Shown: positions 1-9,131, numbered from the stretch's first letter. The stretch: DNA of 64,000 bases from Schumannella luteola (GCF_013408685.1 NZ_JACBZY010000001.1:434001-498000), one strand, 5' to 3'. Program-made: numbers and translations. Notes: generated by a model from the letters alone, not told the origin.

Positions 1-46
1 CCAGGTGGGCGAGCTCGCGGAGCAGTCGCAGTTGATGGATCTCCAC
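1..46 (-). CDS. LysR-type transcriptional regulator, N-terminal fragment (gene runs off the left edge)
   Basis: Only about 15 codons are visible. Reading leftwards from a GTG at 46-44 they give VEIHQLRLLRELAHL, which resembles the opening of actinobacterial LysR regulators just before the winged-helix DNA-binding domain. The frame stays open upstream of this GTG, so an earlier start cannot be excluded. The gene is divergent from tdh-kbl, the usual position for a LysR protein that controls its neighbour. That role, and even the family, rest on very little sequence. Confidence 0.45.
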   Translation of the reverse strand, partial: MEIHQLRLLRELAHL

Positions 47-128
47 GTCGGACAGTGAAGCATCTGCTTCACGATCGATGAAGAACCGTGCCGTTGTTCT
101 GCGCTATCGACGCGATTAGACAGGGCGC

Positions 129-1172
129 ATGCGCGCTCTGCAGAAGACGGCGCCCGGTGCGGGGTTGGACTGGGTGACGGTGCCGGATCCGGTCGCCGGC
201 CCCGAGGATGTCGTGATCCGCGTGCTGCGCACCGGCATCTGCGGCACCGACCTGCACATCGACCACTGGGACGACTGGGCCGCCTCGACCATCGCGGCTC
301 CGCTCATCCCCGGCCACGAGTTCTACGGCGAGGTCGTCGCGACCGGCGAGCTCGTGCGCGACGTGAACATCGGCGACCGGGTGTCGGGCGAAGGTCACAT
401 CGTCTGCGGCACCTGCCGCAACTGCCGCGCCGGGCGGAGGCAGATGTGCATCCGCACCGTCGGCCTCGGCGTGCAGCGCGACGGCGCCTTCGCCGAGTAT
501 CTCACCATCCCGGCCAGCAACGTCTGGGTGCACCAGGGCGACATCTCGCCCGAGCTCGGCGCGATCTTCGACCCGCTCGGCAACGCCGTGCACACGACCC
601 TCGCCTACCGGCTGGTCGGCGAGGATGTGCTGATCACCGGATGCGGCCCGATCGGCCTGATGGCGATCACGATCGCCCGGCACGTCGGCGCCCGCTTCAT
701 CGTCGGCACCGACATCAGCCCGGCGCGGCTCGCCCTCGCGAAGGGGATCGGCGCGGATGACGTGGTCGACGTGTCGGCCCGGCGCATCCACGAGGCGCAG
801 ACCGCGCTCGGCATGCGCGAGGGCTTCGACGTCGGGCTCGAGATGAGCGGCGCCCCGAGCTCGCTGCCGGAGATGATCGACAACATGAACCACGGCGGCC
901 GCATCGCGATGCTCGGCCTGCCCAGCGCGCCGTTCGCGATCGACTGGGCCAAGGTCGTCACCCACATGCTGGTCGTGAAGGGCATCTACGGCCGCGAGAT
1001 GTTCGAGACCTGGAACGCCATGTCGGCGATGCTGCAGACCTCGAGCGCGCTGCGGGCGGCGATCGGCTCGGTCATCACCGAGGTCATCCCCGCCCGCGAC
1101 TGGAAGGCCGGATTCGCGGCCGCCTCCGCCGGGTCCGGCGGCAAGGTCGTTCTCGATTGGACGGAGCTCTGA
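129..1172 (+). CDS. tdh: L-threonine 3-dehydrogenase (zinc-dependent medium-chain dehydrogenase)
   Basis: Oxidises L-threonine to 2-amino-3-ketobutyrate with NAD+, in the cytoplasm; the product is passed to the next gene's enzyme. The 347-aa length is normal for the family. The GroES-like domain carries the catalytic zinc cysteine in GICGTDLHI, the GHEFYGEV motif, and a structural zinc loop with [15 protein letters not shown] near residues 95-110. The Rossmann domain starts with the [10 protein letters not shown] turn near residue 175. Medium-chain dehydrogenases differ in substrate, so the call leans partly on the directly overlapping kbl. A weak -10-like TAGACA lies 6 nt before the ATG, so the mRNA may be leaderless. 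Confidence 0.9.
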   Translation: MRALQKTAPGAGLDWVTVPDPVAGPEDVVIRVLRTGICGTDLHIDHWDDWAASTIAAPLIPGHEFYGEVVATGELVRDVNIGDRVSGEGHIVCGTCRNCRAGRRQMCIRTVGLGVQRDGAFAEYLTIPASNVWVHQGDISPELGAIFDPLGNAVHTTLAYRLVGEDVLITGCGPIGLMAITIARHVGARFIVGTDISPARLALAKGIGADDVVDVSARRIHEAQTALGMREGFDVGLEMSGAPSSLPEMIDNMNHGGRIAMLGLPSAPFAIDWAKVVTHMLVVKGIYGREMFETWNAMSAMLQTSSALRAAIGSVITEVIPARDWKAGFAAASAGSGGKVVLDWTEL

Positions 1173-2377
1173 TGTACACCGCATTCCGCAGCCACCTCGC
1201 CGGGCAGCTCGACGAGATCGAGGCCGCCGGGCTGACGAAGCACGAGCGCGAGATCTCCGGGCCGCAGAGCGCCCGCATCCACGCCGACGGGCAGGATGTG
1301 CTCAACTTCTGCGCCAACAACTACCTCGGCCTGGCCGACGACGCGACGCTCGTCAGCGCCGCGCACGACGCCCTCGACACCTGGGGCTACGGGCTCGCGA
1401 GCGTGCGCTTCATCTGCGGAACGCAGACCCAGCACCGCGAGCTCGAACGGCGGGTCGCCGGGTTCCTCGGAACCGACGACGCGATCCTCTTCTCGTCGTG
1501 CTTCGACGCGAACGGCGGCGTCTTCGAGACGCTGTTCGGCGCCGACGACGCGATCATCTCCGACGAGCTGAACCATGCCTCGATCATCGACGGCATCCGC
1601 CTCTCGAAGGCGCGCCGGCTGCGCTACCGCAACCGCGACATGGCCGACCTCGAGGCGCAGCTGGTGGCGGCCGCGGATGCGCGCTTCCGGGTGATCGTGA
1701 CCGACGGCGTCTTCTCGATGGACGGCTACATCGCCCCGCTCGAGGCGATCTGCGACCTGGCCGATCGCTACGACGCGCTCGTCTTCGTCGACGACTCGCA
1801 CGCGGTCGGCTTCATCGGCGAGTCGGGCCGCGGAACCCCCGAGCTGTGCGGGGTGCAGGACCGCGTCGACATCCTCACCGGCACCTTCGGCAAGGCGCTC
1901 GGCGGCGCCTCGGGCGGGTACGTCGCCGCGCACCGCGAGATCGTCGACCTGCTGCGCCAGCGCTCGCGCCCGTACCTGTTCTCGAACAGCGTCGCCCCGG
2001 TCATCGTCGCCGGAACCCTCGCCGCCCTCGACGTGATCGAGGGCTCGCAGGATGCGCGCGAGCGGCTGCGCAGGAACGCGGCGGCCTTCCGCGCGGCCAT
2101 GACCGACGCCGGCTTCGAGCTGCAGCCGGGCGAGCATCCGATCGTGCCCGTCATGTTCGGCGACGCCGCCCTCACGGCCCGCATCGCGCACCGCATGCTC
2201 GACCTCGGCGTCTACGTGACGGCGTTCTCGTTCCCGGTCGTGCCGCGCGGCACCGCGCGCATCCGCGTGCAGCTCTCGGCCTCGCACTCGCAGGGCGACA
2301 TCGACCGCGCGGTGGCGGCGTTCGTGGCGGCGCGGGATGCGGAGGCGGGAGTCGCGGAGGGCGCGGCACAGGTCTGA
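1172..2377 (+). CDS. kbl: glycine C-acetyltransferase (2-amino-3-ketobutyrate CoA ligase)
   Basis: PLP enzyme that cleaves 2-amino-3-ketobutyrate with CoA to glycine and acetyl-CoA, completing threonine breakdown begun by Tdh. The N-terminus has the family signature [11 protein letters not shown]. Later come [16 protein letters not shown] and the PLP lysine motif [14 protein letters not shown] near residue 240. The start ATG at 1172 overlaps the tdh stop (TGATG), so the two are translationally coupled; an upstream in-frame TTG at 1157 is possible but adds only five residues. About 401 aa, the normal size for alpha-oxoamine synthases. Gene order tdh-kbl supports this over serine palmitoyltransferase-like relatives. 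Confidence 0.93.
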   Translation: MYTAFRSHLAGQLDEIEAAGLTKHEREISGPQSARIHADGQDVLNFCANNYLGLADDATLVSAAHDALDTWGYGLASVRFICGTQTQHRELERRVAGFLGTDDAILFSSCFDANGGVFETLFGADDAIISDELNHASIIDGIRLSKARRLRYRNRDMADLEAQLVAAADARFRVIVTDGVFSMDGYIAPLEAICDLADRYDALVFVDDSHAVGFIGESGRGTPELCGVQDRVDILTGTFGKALGGASGGYVAAHREIVDLLRQRSRPYLFSNSVAPVIVAGTLAALDVIEGSQDARERLRRNAAAFRAAMTDAGFELQPGEHPIVPVMFGDAALTARIAHRMLDLGVYVTAFSFPVVPRGTARIRVQLSASHSQGDIDRAVAAFVAARDAEAGVAEGAAQV

Positions 2378-2468
2378 CGAGCGGTCGCCGCGTCCTGCGC
2401 GTGATGCGAGAGGGCGCGGGCGCGGCGCGAGCGCACGTCGCGTCGGGGCGAGGTCGAGCCGGGACCGT

Positions 2469-3044
2469 TCAGCTGGATGCGATCCGGGCCTGCAGCGCCC
2501 GGATCGTGTCGCCGAGATCGCCGCGAGCGAGCAGCCCGGATCCGAGCGGCCCCGCCGGGTCGGCGCCGAGCGCGGGAAGCCGACGCAGCGCATCCCGCGC
2601 CTCGGCAGTGAGGTGGGCGATCTGCCACGCGATCTCGGCGTCGGCGGCGCGCTGCGGATCGTCCGTCGCGGAGTCCGCGCCGAGGCGCACCGCGCGCACC
2701 GCATAGGCGGCGGCGCCGAGGGCGTGCGCGCCCATATGCGCGATGCCGGTCGCCTGCCCGACGGCGCGCGCGGCGGCGACCGCGGCCGGAGCGCTGACGA
2801 CGCCGGCCGCCCGCCCCGCCTCGAAACGACGCCGGATCTCGCCCGCCGTATCCAGCTCGCCCCGCCCGTAGGCGCGCACCCGAGCCAGCCCGTCGCGCGG
2901 TCGCGGCTCGTGCGGCGCCTCCGCCTCGAACAGCCGCAGCACCCGCTCGACGCAGTCGGCCGTCCAGAGCGCGAGGCGCCGCCGGTCGGATTCGGGAAGG
3001 GTCTGCGCCGAGAGCGGCCGACTCGGTGGAGCGTCCGCCGGCAT
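2469..3044 (-). CDS. Imm-5-like putative immunity protein
   Basis: A 191-aa cytoplasmic, mostly alpha-helical protein. Its layout (DRRRLALWTADCVERVL near the start, GQATGIAHMGAHALGAAAYA in the middle, EIAWQIAHL and ALRRLPALG near the end) matches the Imm-5-like family, which databases name putative immunity protein or mislabel as exonuclease SbcC. No toxin gene is adjacent. The function is unproven; the family occurs widely as a lone gene in soil actinobacteria. Its ATG overlaps the stop of the upstream DHFR-like gene (ATGA), so the two are made from one mRNA. Confidence 0.65.
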   Translation of the reverse strand: MPADAPPSRPLSAQTLPESDRRRLALWTADCVERVLRLFEAEAPHEPRPRDGLARVRAYGRGELDTAGEIRRRFEAGRAAGVVSAPAAVAAARAVGQATGIAHMGAHALGAAAYAVRAVRLGADSATDDPQRAADAEIAWQIAHLTAEARDALRRLPALGADPAGPLGSGLLARGDLGDTIRALQARIASS

Positions 3045-3649
3045 CAGCGGTAGGTGTTCAGCACGACGCCGCCCGGCAGCGTCTCGCTGCCGACGAGCGC
3101 GAGGTCGCGGGTGATCTGGGCGGCTGTGGCACGGACTCCGCCCGCCCCGGCCCGGCGCCCGAACAGCGGGATGCCGCCGCCGAGCACGATCGGATTCACT
3201 TTCACCTGCAGTTCGTCGATCTGGTCGATCAGTTGCGCGGCGAGGTCGCCGCCGCCGGCGAGCCAGATGTCAGTGCCGGGCTCGGCCTTGAGCTCGGCGA
3301 CCTGCGCGGCGAGCGATGCGCCGTCACCCGCGATCGTCTCGACTCCGTCGGCCGGATCGAACTCGCGATGCGTGACGACGATCTGCCGCAGGTGCGGATA
3401 GGCGCCGCCGGTGAGCCCCGCATCCAGCCCCGGAGCGAAGGTGCCGCTGCCCATGATCACCGTGTCGAAGCGGCGCGGCTCCCCCGTGACGCCGAGCGCG
3501 GCGCGCACGTGCGTCGGGCAGGTCTCGGGGTAGCGCTCGAACAGCGCCGCGAGGGTGTCGGGCTGCGTCGGGAAGCGCGAGAAGTCGCCGTCGGGCGCGG
3601 CGATGAAGCCGTCGATGGATGCGGCGATGAAGTAGACGAGATCACGCAC
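3044..3649 (-). CDS. dihydrofolate reductase family protein (RibD C-terminal domain)
   Basis: A 201-aa protein of the RibD_C/DHFR-like fold. Visible marks are the YFIAASIDGFIAAPDGD opening, the VIMGSGTF substrate-side motif, and a C-terminal IWLAGGGDLAAQL stretch that forms the NADPH-binding glycine turn. These proteins are predicted NAD(P)H-dependent reductases, but this lone-domain subfamily generally has no proven substrate, and true folate reduction is unlikely. The start is a GTG preceded by a strong GGAGG Shine-Dalgarno 5 nt away. It is coupled by an ATGA overlap to the Imm-5-like gene. Confidence 0.8.
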   Translation of the reverse strand: MRDLVYFIAASIDGFIAAPDGDFSRFPTQPDTLAALFERYPETCPTHVRAALGVTGEPRRFDTVIMGSGTFAPGLDAGLTGGAYPHLRQIVVTHREFDPADGVETIAGDGASLAAQVAELKAEPGTDIWLAGGGDLAAQLIDQIDELQVKVNPIVLGGGIPLFGRRAGAGGVRATAAQITRDLALVGSETLPGGVVLNTYR

Positions 3650-3713
3650 GAGGTCCTCCGGTCGTCGTCATCCCAGGGTGCCAGCCGCCCGAATCCGGGT
3701 CTAGGGTGACCGC

Positions 3714-4349
3714 ATGCCCGCATCCGATCACCTCGCCGCCTTCGCCCTGGCGGCGCTCGTGCTGATCGTGATCCCCGGCCCGAGCGTGCTGTTCGTGATC
3801 GGGCGCTCGCTCGTGCACGGGCGGACGGGCGGGGCCCTCAGCGTGCTCGGCAACGGGATCGGCGTGCTCCCGCTCGTGTTCGCCGTCGCCTTCGGGCTGG
3901 GCGCGGTGATCACCGCATCCGAGATCGCGTTCACGGTCATCAAGATCATCGGCGCCGGCTACCTCATGTACCTCGGCGTGCAGGCGATCCGCCACCGCAA
4001 GGCCCCGATCGACGGCGCCGCCGAAGCGACGCGGGTCTCGCGCCGGCGCCTCATCGGCCACGGCATCGTGGTCGGCGCGACGAACCCCAAGACGATCGTC
4101 TTCCTCGCGGCCGCGCTGCCGCAGTTCGTGGATGTCGGCCGCGGCGACGTGCCGATCCAGATGCTCGTCTTCGGCGCGATCTTCGTGTCGATCGGACTCG
4201 CCTCCGACCTCGTGTGGGCGCTGCTCGCCGGCACCGCCCGTAACTGGTTCGCCCGCTCGCCGCGCCGCCTCGCGACCATCCGCGGAACCGGCGGCGTCAT
4301 GACGATCGGCCTCGGCGGCGTGCTGCTCGGCACCGGCGCGAAGCACTGA
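3714..4349 (+). CDS. LysE/RhtB family amino-acid exporter
   Basis: A 211-aa inner-membrane protein with five to six hydrophobic segments. It has the family's early signature (VLIVIPGPSVLFVIGRSL, the conserved PGP motif) and the GAGYLMYLGVQAIR segment of the second conserved region. LysE/RhtB proteins export amino acids such as lysine, homoserine or threonine by proton exchange; the substrate cannot be read here. The -10-like box TAGGGT (3702-3707) is exactly 6 nt before the ATG, which suggests a leaderless transcript. It converges on the MFS gene with a shared hairpin between them. Confidence 0.88.
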   Translation: MPASDHLAAFALAALVLIVIPGPSVLFVIGRSLVHGRTGGALSVLGNGIGVLPLVFAVAFGLGAVITASEIAFTVIKIIGAGYLMYLGVQAIRHRKAPIDGAAEATRVSRRRLIGHGIVVGATNPKTIVFLAAALPQFVDVGRGDVPIQMLVFGAIFVSIGLASDLVWALLAGTARNWFARSPRRLATIRGTGGVMTIGLGGVLLGTGAKH

Positions 4350-4363
4350 GATCGGGGCGGGCA

Positions 4364-4395
4364 GGGTCGTCGCCGTCGTAGGTCGGCGCTGACCC
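4364..4395. terminator. candidate bidirectional terminator hairpin
   Basis: Arms GGGTC-gt-CGCCG and CGGCG-ct-GACCC flank an 8-nt loop. It fills the 47-bp gap between the convergent LysE and MFS genes, so it could end both transcripts. There is no U-tract, as is common in high-GC actinobacteria. Confidence 0.5.
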
Positions 4396-4396
4396 G

Positions 4397-5746
4397 TCAG
4401 TCGCGCGCGGACGTGGATGCCGCCGCGCGCGGCGCGACCGCACCCCATCCGGCCTGCAGTCCGCCCGCGATCGCGAGGGCCGAGGCGACGAGCACGGTAG
4501 TGAGGATGCCGGCCGACGCGCCCAGCGCATCCACCGTGATCCCGCCGAGCACCGTGCCGGCGGCGATACCGACCGCGAAGACGCTCACGATCCAGGCGTT
4601 GGCCTCGTTCGCGTGACGCGACTGCACGAGTTCGGGCGTGAGGGCGAAGATCTGCGTCAGCAGGGGCGGCAGCGAGAGTCCGGCGATGAACGCCAGCGCG
4701 ATCCAGAGCGCGGGCGGCGCACCCGCGGCGGCGGTCGGGAGGTAGAGCGCGCCGAGGATCACGGCGAACGGAGCCGCGGCCCGCACCGGCGTACGCCGCA
4801 GCGGGAAGCGCGCGATCAGCAGCGCCCCGACGAGCGCGCCCGCCGCGTTGGCGGCGAGCGCGACCGGTCCGAAGTCGGCGTTGCGCGCGTGCGACCCGTA
4901 CGCGGTCGCGGTGAGCGTCAGTGCTCCGACGGGGATCGCGGCCGTGAGCGTGAGGATGAGCAGGCGCACGAAGGGGCGGGACGCGAGCGGGGTGCCGTGG
5001 TGGGCCGGGGCTGAGCCCAAGGTGGCCGAGGTGTCGAGGGCGGCTCCTGCTCCGGGCTCGGCGCCCGCGTCCACTCCCGCACTCACGCCGAAGTGCAGGT
5101 CGGCGCCCGCGTCGGCCCTCGCGCCGTCGTTCGAATCCGCAACCGCGCCGGCCCGCGCATCCACCTCGCCCGGATGCCGCACGACCGACCGCGCCGCGTA
5201 CGCGATCCCGCCGACCAGTCCGACGCCGGCCATCGCGAGCACATTGACCTGCGCGCCGAACACGGCGATGCCGGTCGCGGTGAGCAGCGGTCCGATGATG
5301 AACAGCATCTCGACGGCGGCGGCGTCGAGCGCGTAGGCGGATGCGCGCTGCGTCGCGTCGGGGAACAGCGCGGGCCACAGACTGCGCAGCGTCGACTCGA
5401 TCGGCGGCGTCGAGAACCCCGCGACCGCCACGGCGACGAACGCGGCGGCCGGCGCGCTCTGCACGGTCAGCACCGCAATCACGAACCCGACCGTGGTCAC
5501 GACCACCGAGAGCAGCAGCACGAGCGCGCGGTGCCCGGCACGGTCGATGATGCGCCCGAGGAACGGCTGCCCGATCGTGCCCGCGATCACGAACGTCGCG
5601 GTGAGCGCCGAGGCCGAGGTGTAGTCCCCGCCCGTGTCGACGACGAGCCGCACGAGCGCGAGAGCGCTCATCGCCGTCGGCAGCCGTCCGATCAGCGAGG
5701 TGACAACGAGAGCGGGCACGCCGCGCCGCCGAAGGATGCCGAGCAT
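4397..5746 (-). CDS. MFS transporter
   Basis: A 449-aa protein with about 12 predicted membrane spans split by a long Ala/Gly/Asp-rich hydrophilic loop around residues 195-245 (DSNDGARADAGADLHFGVSAG). The N-terminal half has the MFS loop 2-3 region reading GRIIDRAGHRALVLL. Members of this actinobacterial MFS group are drug or metabolite exporters; the substrate is unknown. The long acidic/alanine loop is larger than usual. It has its own start, with no coupled neighbour, and converges on the LysE gene. Confidence 0.82.
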   Translation of the reverse strand: MLGILRRRGVPALVVTSLIGRLPTAMSALALVRLVVDTGGDYTSASALTATFVIAGTIGQPFLGRIIDRAGHRALVLLLSVVVTTVGFVIAVLTVQSAPAAAFVAVAVAGFSTPPIESTLRSLWPALFPDATQRASAYALDAAAVEMLFIIGPLLTATGIAVFGAQVNVLAMAGVGLVGGIAYAARSVVRHPGEVDARAGAVADSNDGARADAGADLHFGVSAGVDAGAEPGAGAALDTSATLGSAPAHHGTPLASRPFVRLLILTLTAAIPVGALTLTATAYGSHARNADFGPVALAANAAGALVGALLIARFPLRRTPVRAAAPFAVILGALYLPTAAAGAPPALWIALAFIAGLSLPPLLTQIFALTPELVQSRHANEANAWIVSVFAVGIAAGTVLGGITVDALGASAGILTTVLVASALAIAGGLQAGWGAVAPRAAASTSARD

Positions 5747-5810
5747 AGAAGGCCGATCCTGCCAGCTTCCGCTTCCATCGATCGAGCGCGCGGCGAGCCA
5801 TACTCAGACC

Positions 5811-5981
5811 ATGAGCCTGCGACGCCGACTTCTGACCAGCGGAATGCTGTTCGTCGCCGCGGGACTGATGATGCTCGGTGGCGGGGCCCTTCTGGAATGG
5901 AAACCGGCGCTGGTGATCGGGCTGGCGGCGATCGGCGTCGGCGCTGTCGCGATCGTCGTCGGGGCAACCCGGCCCCGCTAG
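5811..5981 (+). CDS. small two-span membrane protein
   Basis: A 56-aa product starting MSLRRRLLTSGMLFV with two hydrophobic helices (about residues 9-30 and 33-52) and a basic end, TRPR. The family is not recognised; small RRR-headed two-TM proteins of this kind are common in actinobacteria. The start is supported by a -10-like CATACT at 5799-5804 lying exactly 6 nt before the ATG, as for several other genes here. It is divergent from the MFS gene. Confidence 0.55.
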   Translation: MSLRRRLLTSGMLFVAAGLMMLGGGALLEWKPALVIGLAAIGVGAVAIVVGATRPR

Positions 5982-6060
5982 CGTCGCTGCCCCCGGACGT
6001 CTCGCGCCGAGAGCGCGCGATCCTTCCGATCGGATGGGGGCGTCGGAGGGGCGCGATCAA

Positions 6061-6148
6061 TGGCGGAGGGCGGGGGATTCGAACCCCCGAGACATTTCTG
6101 TCTGCCGGTTTTCAAGACCGGATCCTTCGGCCGCTCGGACAGCCCTCC
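6061..6148 (-). tRNA. tRNA-Ser(UGA)
   Basis: Full cloverleaf on the minus strand. The acceptor pairs GGAGGGC with GCCCTCC, followed by G73 and an encoded CCA (6063-6061). The anticodon stem CCGGT/ACCGG holds loop CTTGAAA (anticodon UGA). A long variable arm (GAC/GTC) is typical of class II serine tRNAs, and the T arm is GGGGG-TTCGAAT-CCCCC. Reads UCA and probably other UCN codons. Confidence 0.97.
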
Positions 6149-6248
6149 AGGTGCGATGAGGCTACCGGATGCCGCCCGGCGTGAGCCGCGCATCCACCGC
6201 TCGCGGCACGCCGCGAACCGCATGCGTCGACGCCGACCACGACCCCGC

Positions 6249-7013
6249 TCAGGCGGGCTTGCGCCACACCGACACGTGCGAAGCGCTCTCGGCGGTGAAC
6301 TCCGCGCCCGTCCAGTCGGCCCAGCGCGACTCGGACGTCAGGCCGGCGAGCTGCGCCATGAGGTCGAGCTCGCTCGGCCAGGCGTAGCGGTGCGGCGAGC
6401 GGAAAACGCCCTCGTGTCCCGGGCGCACGTCCACGTGGTGCGAGACCAGCAGCTGGCTGACGGTGTCGTACTCGTCGAAGCCGAGGTGCTCGTCGGAGAC
6501 GTCGAAGGCGAGGAAGCGCTCGCCGACGCCGAGGCGCCGCAGCTCGGGCACGAAGGTCTCGATCGCGAAGGCCCCACCCGGCGCGAGGTGCGCGGCGGCG
6601 TTGCGGAAGCAGGCGACCTGCTGCTCCTGCGTCAGCAGATTCGAGATCGTGTTGAACACCAGGTAGACCAGCGCGAATCCGCCCGGCGCGCGGGCAGTCG
6701 TCGTCGCCGAGGCCATGTCGCCGACGACGACGGGGATGCGGTCACCGTCTGGCTGGCGCCGCAGCTCGTCGACCATCGGCTGCGAGAACTCGATGCCGTG
6801 CACCTCGACTCCGCGCTGCTGCAGGGCGAGCCCGACGCGTCCGGTGCCGATCGCGAACTCGAGTGCCGGACCGTCGCCGGCCAACGTCGCCAGGGCGTCG
6901 ACGGCGGGATCGAGCACCTCGGGTTCGTACATCCATGCCACGCCGCGGCGGTAGTCGCGGGCGGCGTCATCGTTCCAGATCGCCGGGTCGAGGTCGTCGG
7001 CCGAGAGTGCCAT
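6249..7013 (-). CDS. class I SAM-dependent methyltransferase
   Basis: A 254-aa cytoplasmic protein. The SAM-binding motif I is ALEFAIGTGRVGLALQQRG near residue 55. Motif II/III follow (GIEFSQPMVDELRR, VVVGDMA), and a later LAPGGAFAIETF motif is typical of the Methyltransf_25 fold. The substrate is unknown. The ATG at 7013 is chosen over in-frame ATGs further upstream because GAGGAGAAG, a good Shine-Dalgarno, lies just before it. It has no operon partner apart from the downstream tRNA. Confidence 0.85.
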   Translation of the reverse strand: MALSADDLDPAIWNDDAARDYRRGVAWMYEPEVLDPAVDALATLAGDGPALEFAIGTGRVGLALQQRGVEVHGIEFSQPMVDELRRQPDGDRIPVVVGDMASATTTARAPGGFALVYLVFNTISNLLTQEQQVACFRNAAAHLAPGGAFAIETFVPELRRLGVGERFLAFDVSDEHLGFDEYDTVSQLLVSHHVDVRPGHEGVFRSPHRYAWPSELDLMAQLAGLTSESRWADWTGAEFTAESASHVSVWRKPA

Positions 7014-7119
7014 GCGCTTCTCCTCGCTCGTCGTCGAGCAGGTCATCACGGTCATCGATGTCGTCGCGGGCCGGTCGTCCGGACGCCTCGACGCTACCGA
7101 AGACCGCCGCCGATCGCCC

Positions 7120-8469
7120 CTACCCCTCCGGCAGGTGCCGTCGCGACGACAGGCGCACGACGACGATCGCGAGCGCCGCCAGCGCGACGACGGCGACGAG
7201 CAGGTCGATCGCCGGGATGACGAGGGCGAGTGCCGAGATCGCCGTCGGCAGCAGGAAGCCGGCGTAGGCGAGGGCGTAGAAGACGCCGGTGAGTCCGGCG
7301 AGGTCGCGGGCGCCGGCGATGCGCTGCACCTCGAGCAGTCCGCTGACGAGCGAGATGCCGAAGCCGCATCCCAGCACCGCGTTCGCGACGAGGCCGAGCA
7401 CCGGCGAGCCGATCACGATCGCGATCGTCACGAGCACGAGTCCGACGGCGATGCCGAGGGTGCCCACGCCGAGGCCGCGTGCCGACTCGAGCGAGTGCAC
7501 GCGGCGGGCCACCGGCTGGATGAGGCTCGACGCCCCCAGCGCGATCACGGTCGCGGCAGTCGCGTAGGCGATGCCGAACGGCGCCGTCTGGTCGGCGAGC
7601 CGCGTCGGAAGGTAGCCGTAGCCCATCGCCGCGGCCGCGAAGATCCACGGCGCCGCGACAGCGACGACCCGCACGAAGCGCTTATGCGACGCGGCCGGGA
7701 TGCGCAGCTGAGCCCACCACGGGCCGCCGACACCGCGCACATCCGACCCGACGCCCGCACTACCGGAGCCGAGAGCGCCGCCGACGCCGATCGCGCCGAC
7801 CGCCGTTTCCGGCAGGCGCGTCACGAGCACGAGGAACGGCACGGCCACCACGAGGTGGATGACGAAGGGCAGCACCGTCGGGATCGGACCCCACTGAGCC
7901 AGCACTCCGGCGACGAGAGCGCCCGCGGCCGAGCCGAGCGTGAAGGCGAGCGACCCGCGGCGGGCACCGGACGCCGCATCCGCGCCCGGATCGTGGGGCG
8001 CCTGCGACAGCTCCTTCATCCAGCTGATGCCCGCCGACATCGCCACGCCGACCGTGACGCCGCTGAGCAGCCGCCCGGCCATGAGCCAGCCGAAGCCGAG
8101 CCCGCCGAGTGCGAGCAGTCCGCTGCCGATCAGCGCCGCGATCACGCCGACGATCACCACCGGACGCCGCCCGTGCCGGTCGCTCAGCGACCCGGCCAGC
8201 AGCAGCGCCGGGATCAGCCCGAGCACGTAGACGCCGAGCAGCACCGTCACGGCGACCTCGCTGAAGTGCTGCTCGTGCACGTAGAGCAGCAGCAGCGGGC
8301 TGAACTGGTTGCCGCCCCACGAGCAGGCGAACATCGCTCCCCAGAGCAGCGGCCAGGGGCGGCGGGTCGGGCGGGACGAGGGGACGGGATGAGCTGCGCC
8401 CGACGCGCCGTCGGCGCCCTCACCCGCCGCCAGGTCGTTCCCGTCGACCGGCGTCAGCATCCCGCTCAC
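7120..8469 (-). CDS. MFS transporter, coupled to a GntR regulator
   Basis: A 449-aa, about 12-span transporter with the classic loop 2-3 motif GSLSDRHGRRPVVIVG near residue 100. A long poorly conserved N-terminal tail (about 40 residues) precedes the first helix, and a Gly-rich cytoplasmic loop divides the halves. Its GTG start overlaps the stop of the upstream GntR gene (GTGA); an ATG nine bases later is an alternative start. Co-expression implies that the regulator's ligand is the transporter's substrate or a relative, but neither is identifiable from sequence. Confidence 0.85.
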   Translation of the reverse strand: MSGMLTPVDGNDLAAGEGADGASGAAHPVPSSRPTRRPWPLLWGAMFACSWGGNQFSPLLLLYVHEQHFSEVAVTVLLGVYVLGLIPALLLAGSLSDRHGRRPVVIVGVIAALIGSGLLALGGLGFGWLMAGRLLSGVTVGVAMSAGISWMKELSQAPHDPGADAASGARRGSLAFTLGSAAGALVAGVLAQWGPIPTVLPFVIHLVVAVPFLVLVTRLPETAVGAIGVGGALGSGSAGVGSDVRGVGGPWWAQLRIPAASHKRFVRVVAVAAPWIFAAAAMGYGYLPTRLADQTAPFGIAYATAATVIALGASSLIQPVARRVHSLESARGLGVGTLGIAVGLVLVTIAIVIGSPVLGLVANAVLGCGFGISLVSGLLEVQRIAGARDLAGLTGVFYALAYAGFLLPTAISALALVIPAIDLLVAVVALAALAIVVVRLSSRRHLPEG

Positions 8470-9131
8470 AGCACGCCCCGGTTGCGGTCGACGTGCGTGC
8501 GCAGCGTCGCGGCGTATGCGGCCGCGTCGCGCTTCTCGATCGCGCGTACGAGCTTCGTGTGGTCCTTGAGCGCCGCCGCCATCTGACCCGACTTCACCCG
8601 GATCAGCAGGTTGCGCATCCGATGCTGCCGATCGCGCAGCAGACCGGCGAACTGGGATGCGACGGGGTTGCGCGCCGCCGCGATCACCGCGGCGTGCAGG
8701 CGGTCATCGGCGTCGATGAAGCGGTCGAGGTCGTCGGCATCGACGGCCGCCTGCTGCTCGGCGAGCAGCGCCTTCAGCTCGGGCAGCACCTCGGCGACGC
8801 GGTCGCCCGCGATCACCCGTGCCGCGCAACTGGCCTCGATGGCCTCGCGCATCTCGAGCACGTCATCCGCCTCGCTCGGCGACAGCGGGCGCACGACCGC
8901 TCCGCGACGGGAGGCGAGGATGAGCAGCCCCTCCGCCGCGAGCCGCAGGAACGCCTCGTGCACCGGGGTGCGCGAGATGCCGAGCTCGCCGGCGATCACG
9001 GCCTCGCTGAGCAGGGCGCCCGACTCGAGCTCGCCGCGGATGATCGCGTCTTTCGTCGCGGCGTAGGCGCGGTCGGCGGCGCTGCCCTCCGTCTCCGACG
9101 GGGGCGGGGATGCGGTCTTCGACTCGGCCAT
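8466..9131 (-). CDS. GntR family regulator, FadR (FCD) subfamily
   Basis: A 221-aa regulator. The winged helix occupies roughly residues 15-85 (LSEAVIAGELGISRTPVHEAFLRL is the recognition-helix region, of which ISRTPVHEAFLRL is diagnostic). It is followed by an all-helical FCD domain whose metal/ligand residues lie in DADDRLHAAVIAAARNP. FCD-type regulators respond to small organic acids and usually control neighbouring catabolic or transport genes; here the GTGA-overlapping MFS gene is the obvious target. A perfect palindrome just upstream of its own -10 box suggests autoregulation. Confidence 0.9.
   Translation of the reverse strand: MAESKTASPPPSETEGSAADRAYAATKDAIIRGELESGALLSEAVIAGELGISRTPVHEAFLRLAAEGLLILASRRGAVVRPLSPSEADDVLEMREAIEASCAARVIAGDRVAEVLPELKALLAEQQAAVDADDLDRFIDADDRLHAAVIAAARNPVASQFAGLLRDRQHRMRNLLIRVKSGQMAAALKDHTKLVRAIEKRDAAAYAATLRTHVDRNRGVL

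Noticed and set aside
1157-1171. TTG at 1157 as the kbl start
   Set aside because: The ATG at 1172 overlaps the tdh stop (TGATG), the usual coupling here, and matches the family's N-terminus; TTG adds only five residues without a better ribosome-binding site.
4613-5014. Plus-strand frames opposite the MFS gene and many similar antisense frames
   Set aside because: Their products are Arg/Glu/Gly/Asp-rich with no domain, and each mirrors a sense gene with recognisable motifs. They are expected shadows in 70% GC DNA.
6061-6148. tRNA-Ser as an integration (att) site
   Set aside because: No integrase gene and no repeat of the tRNA 3' end were seen in the neighbouring sequence.
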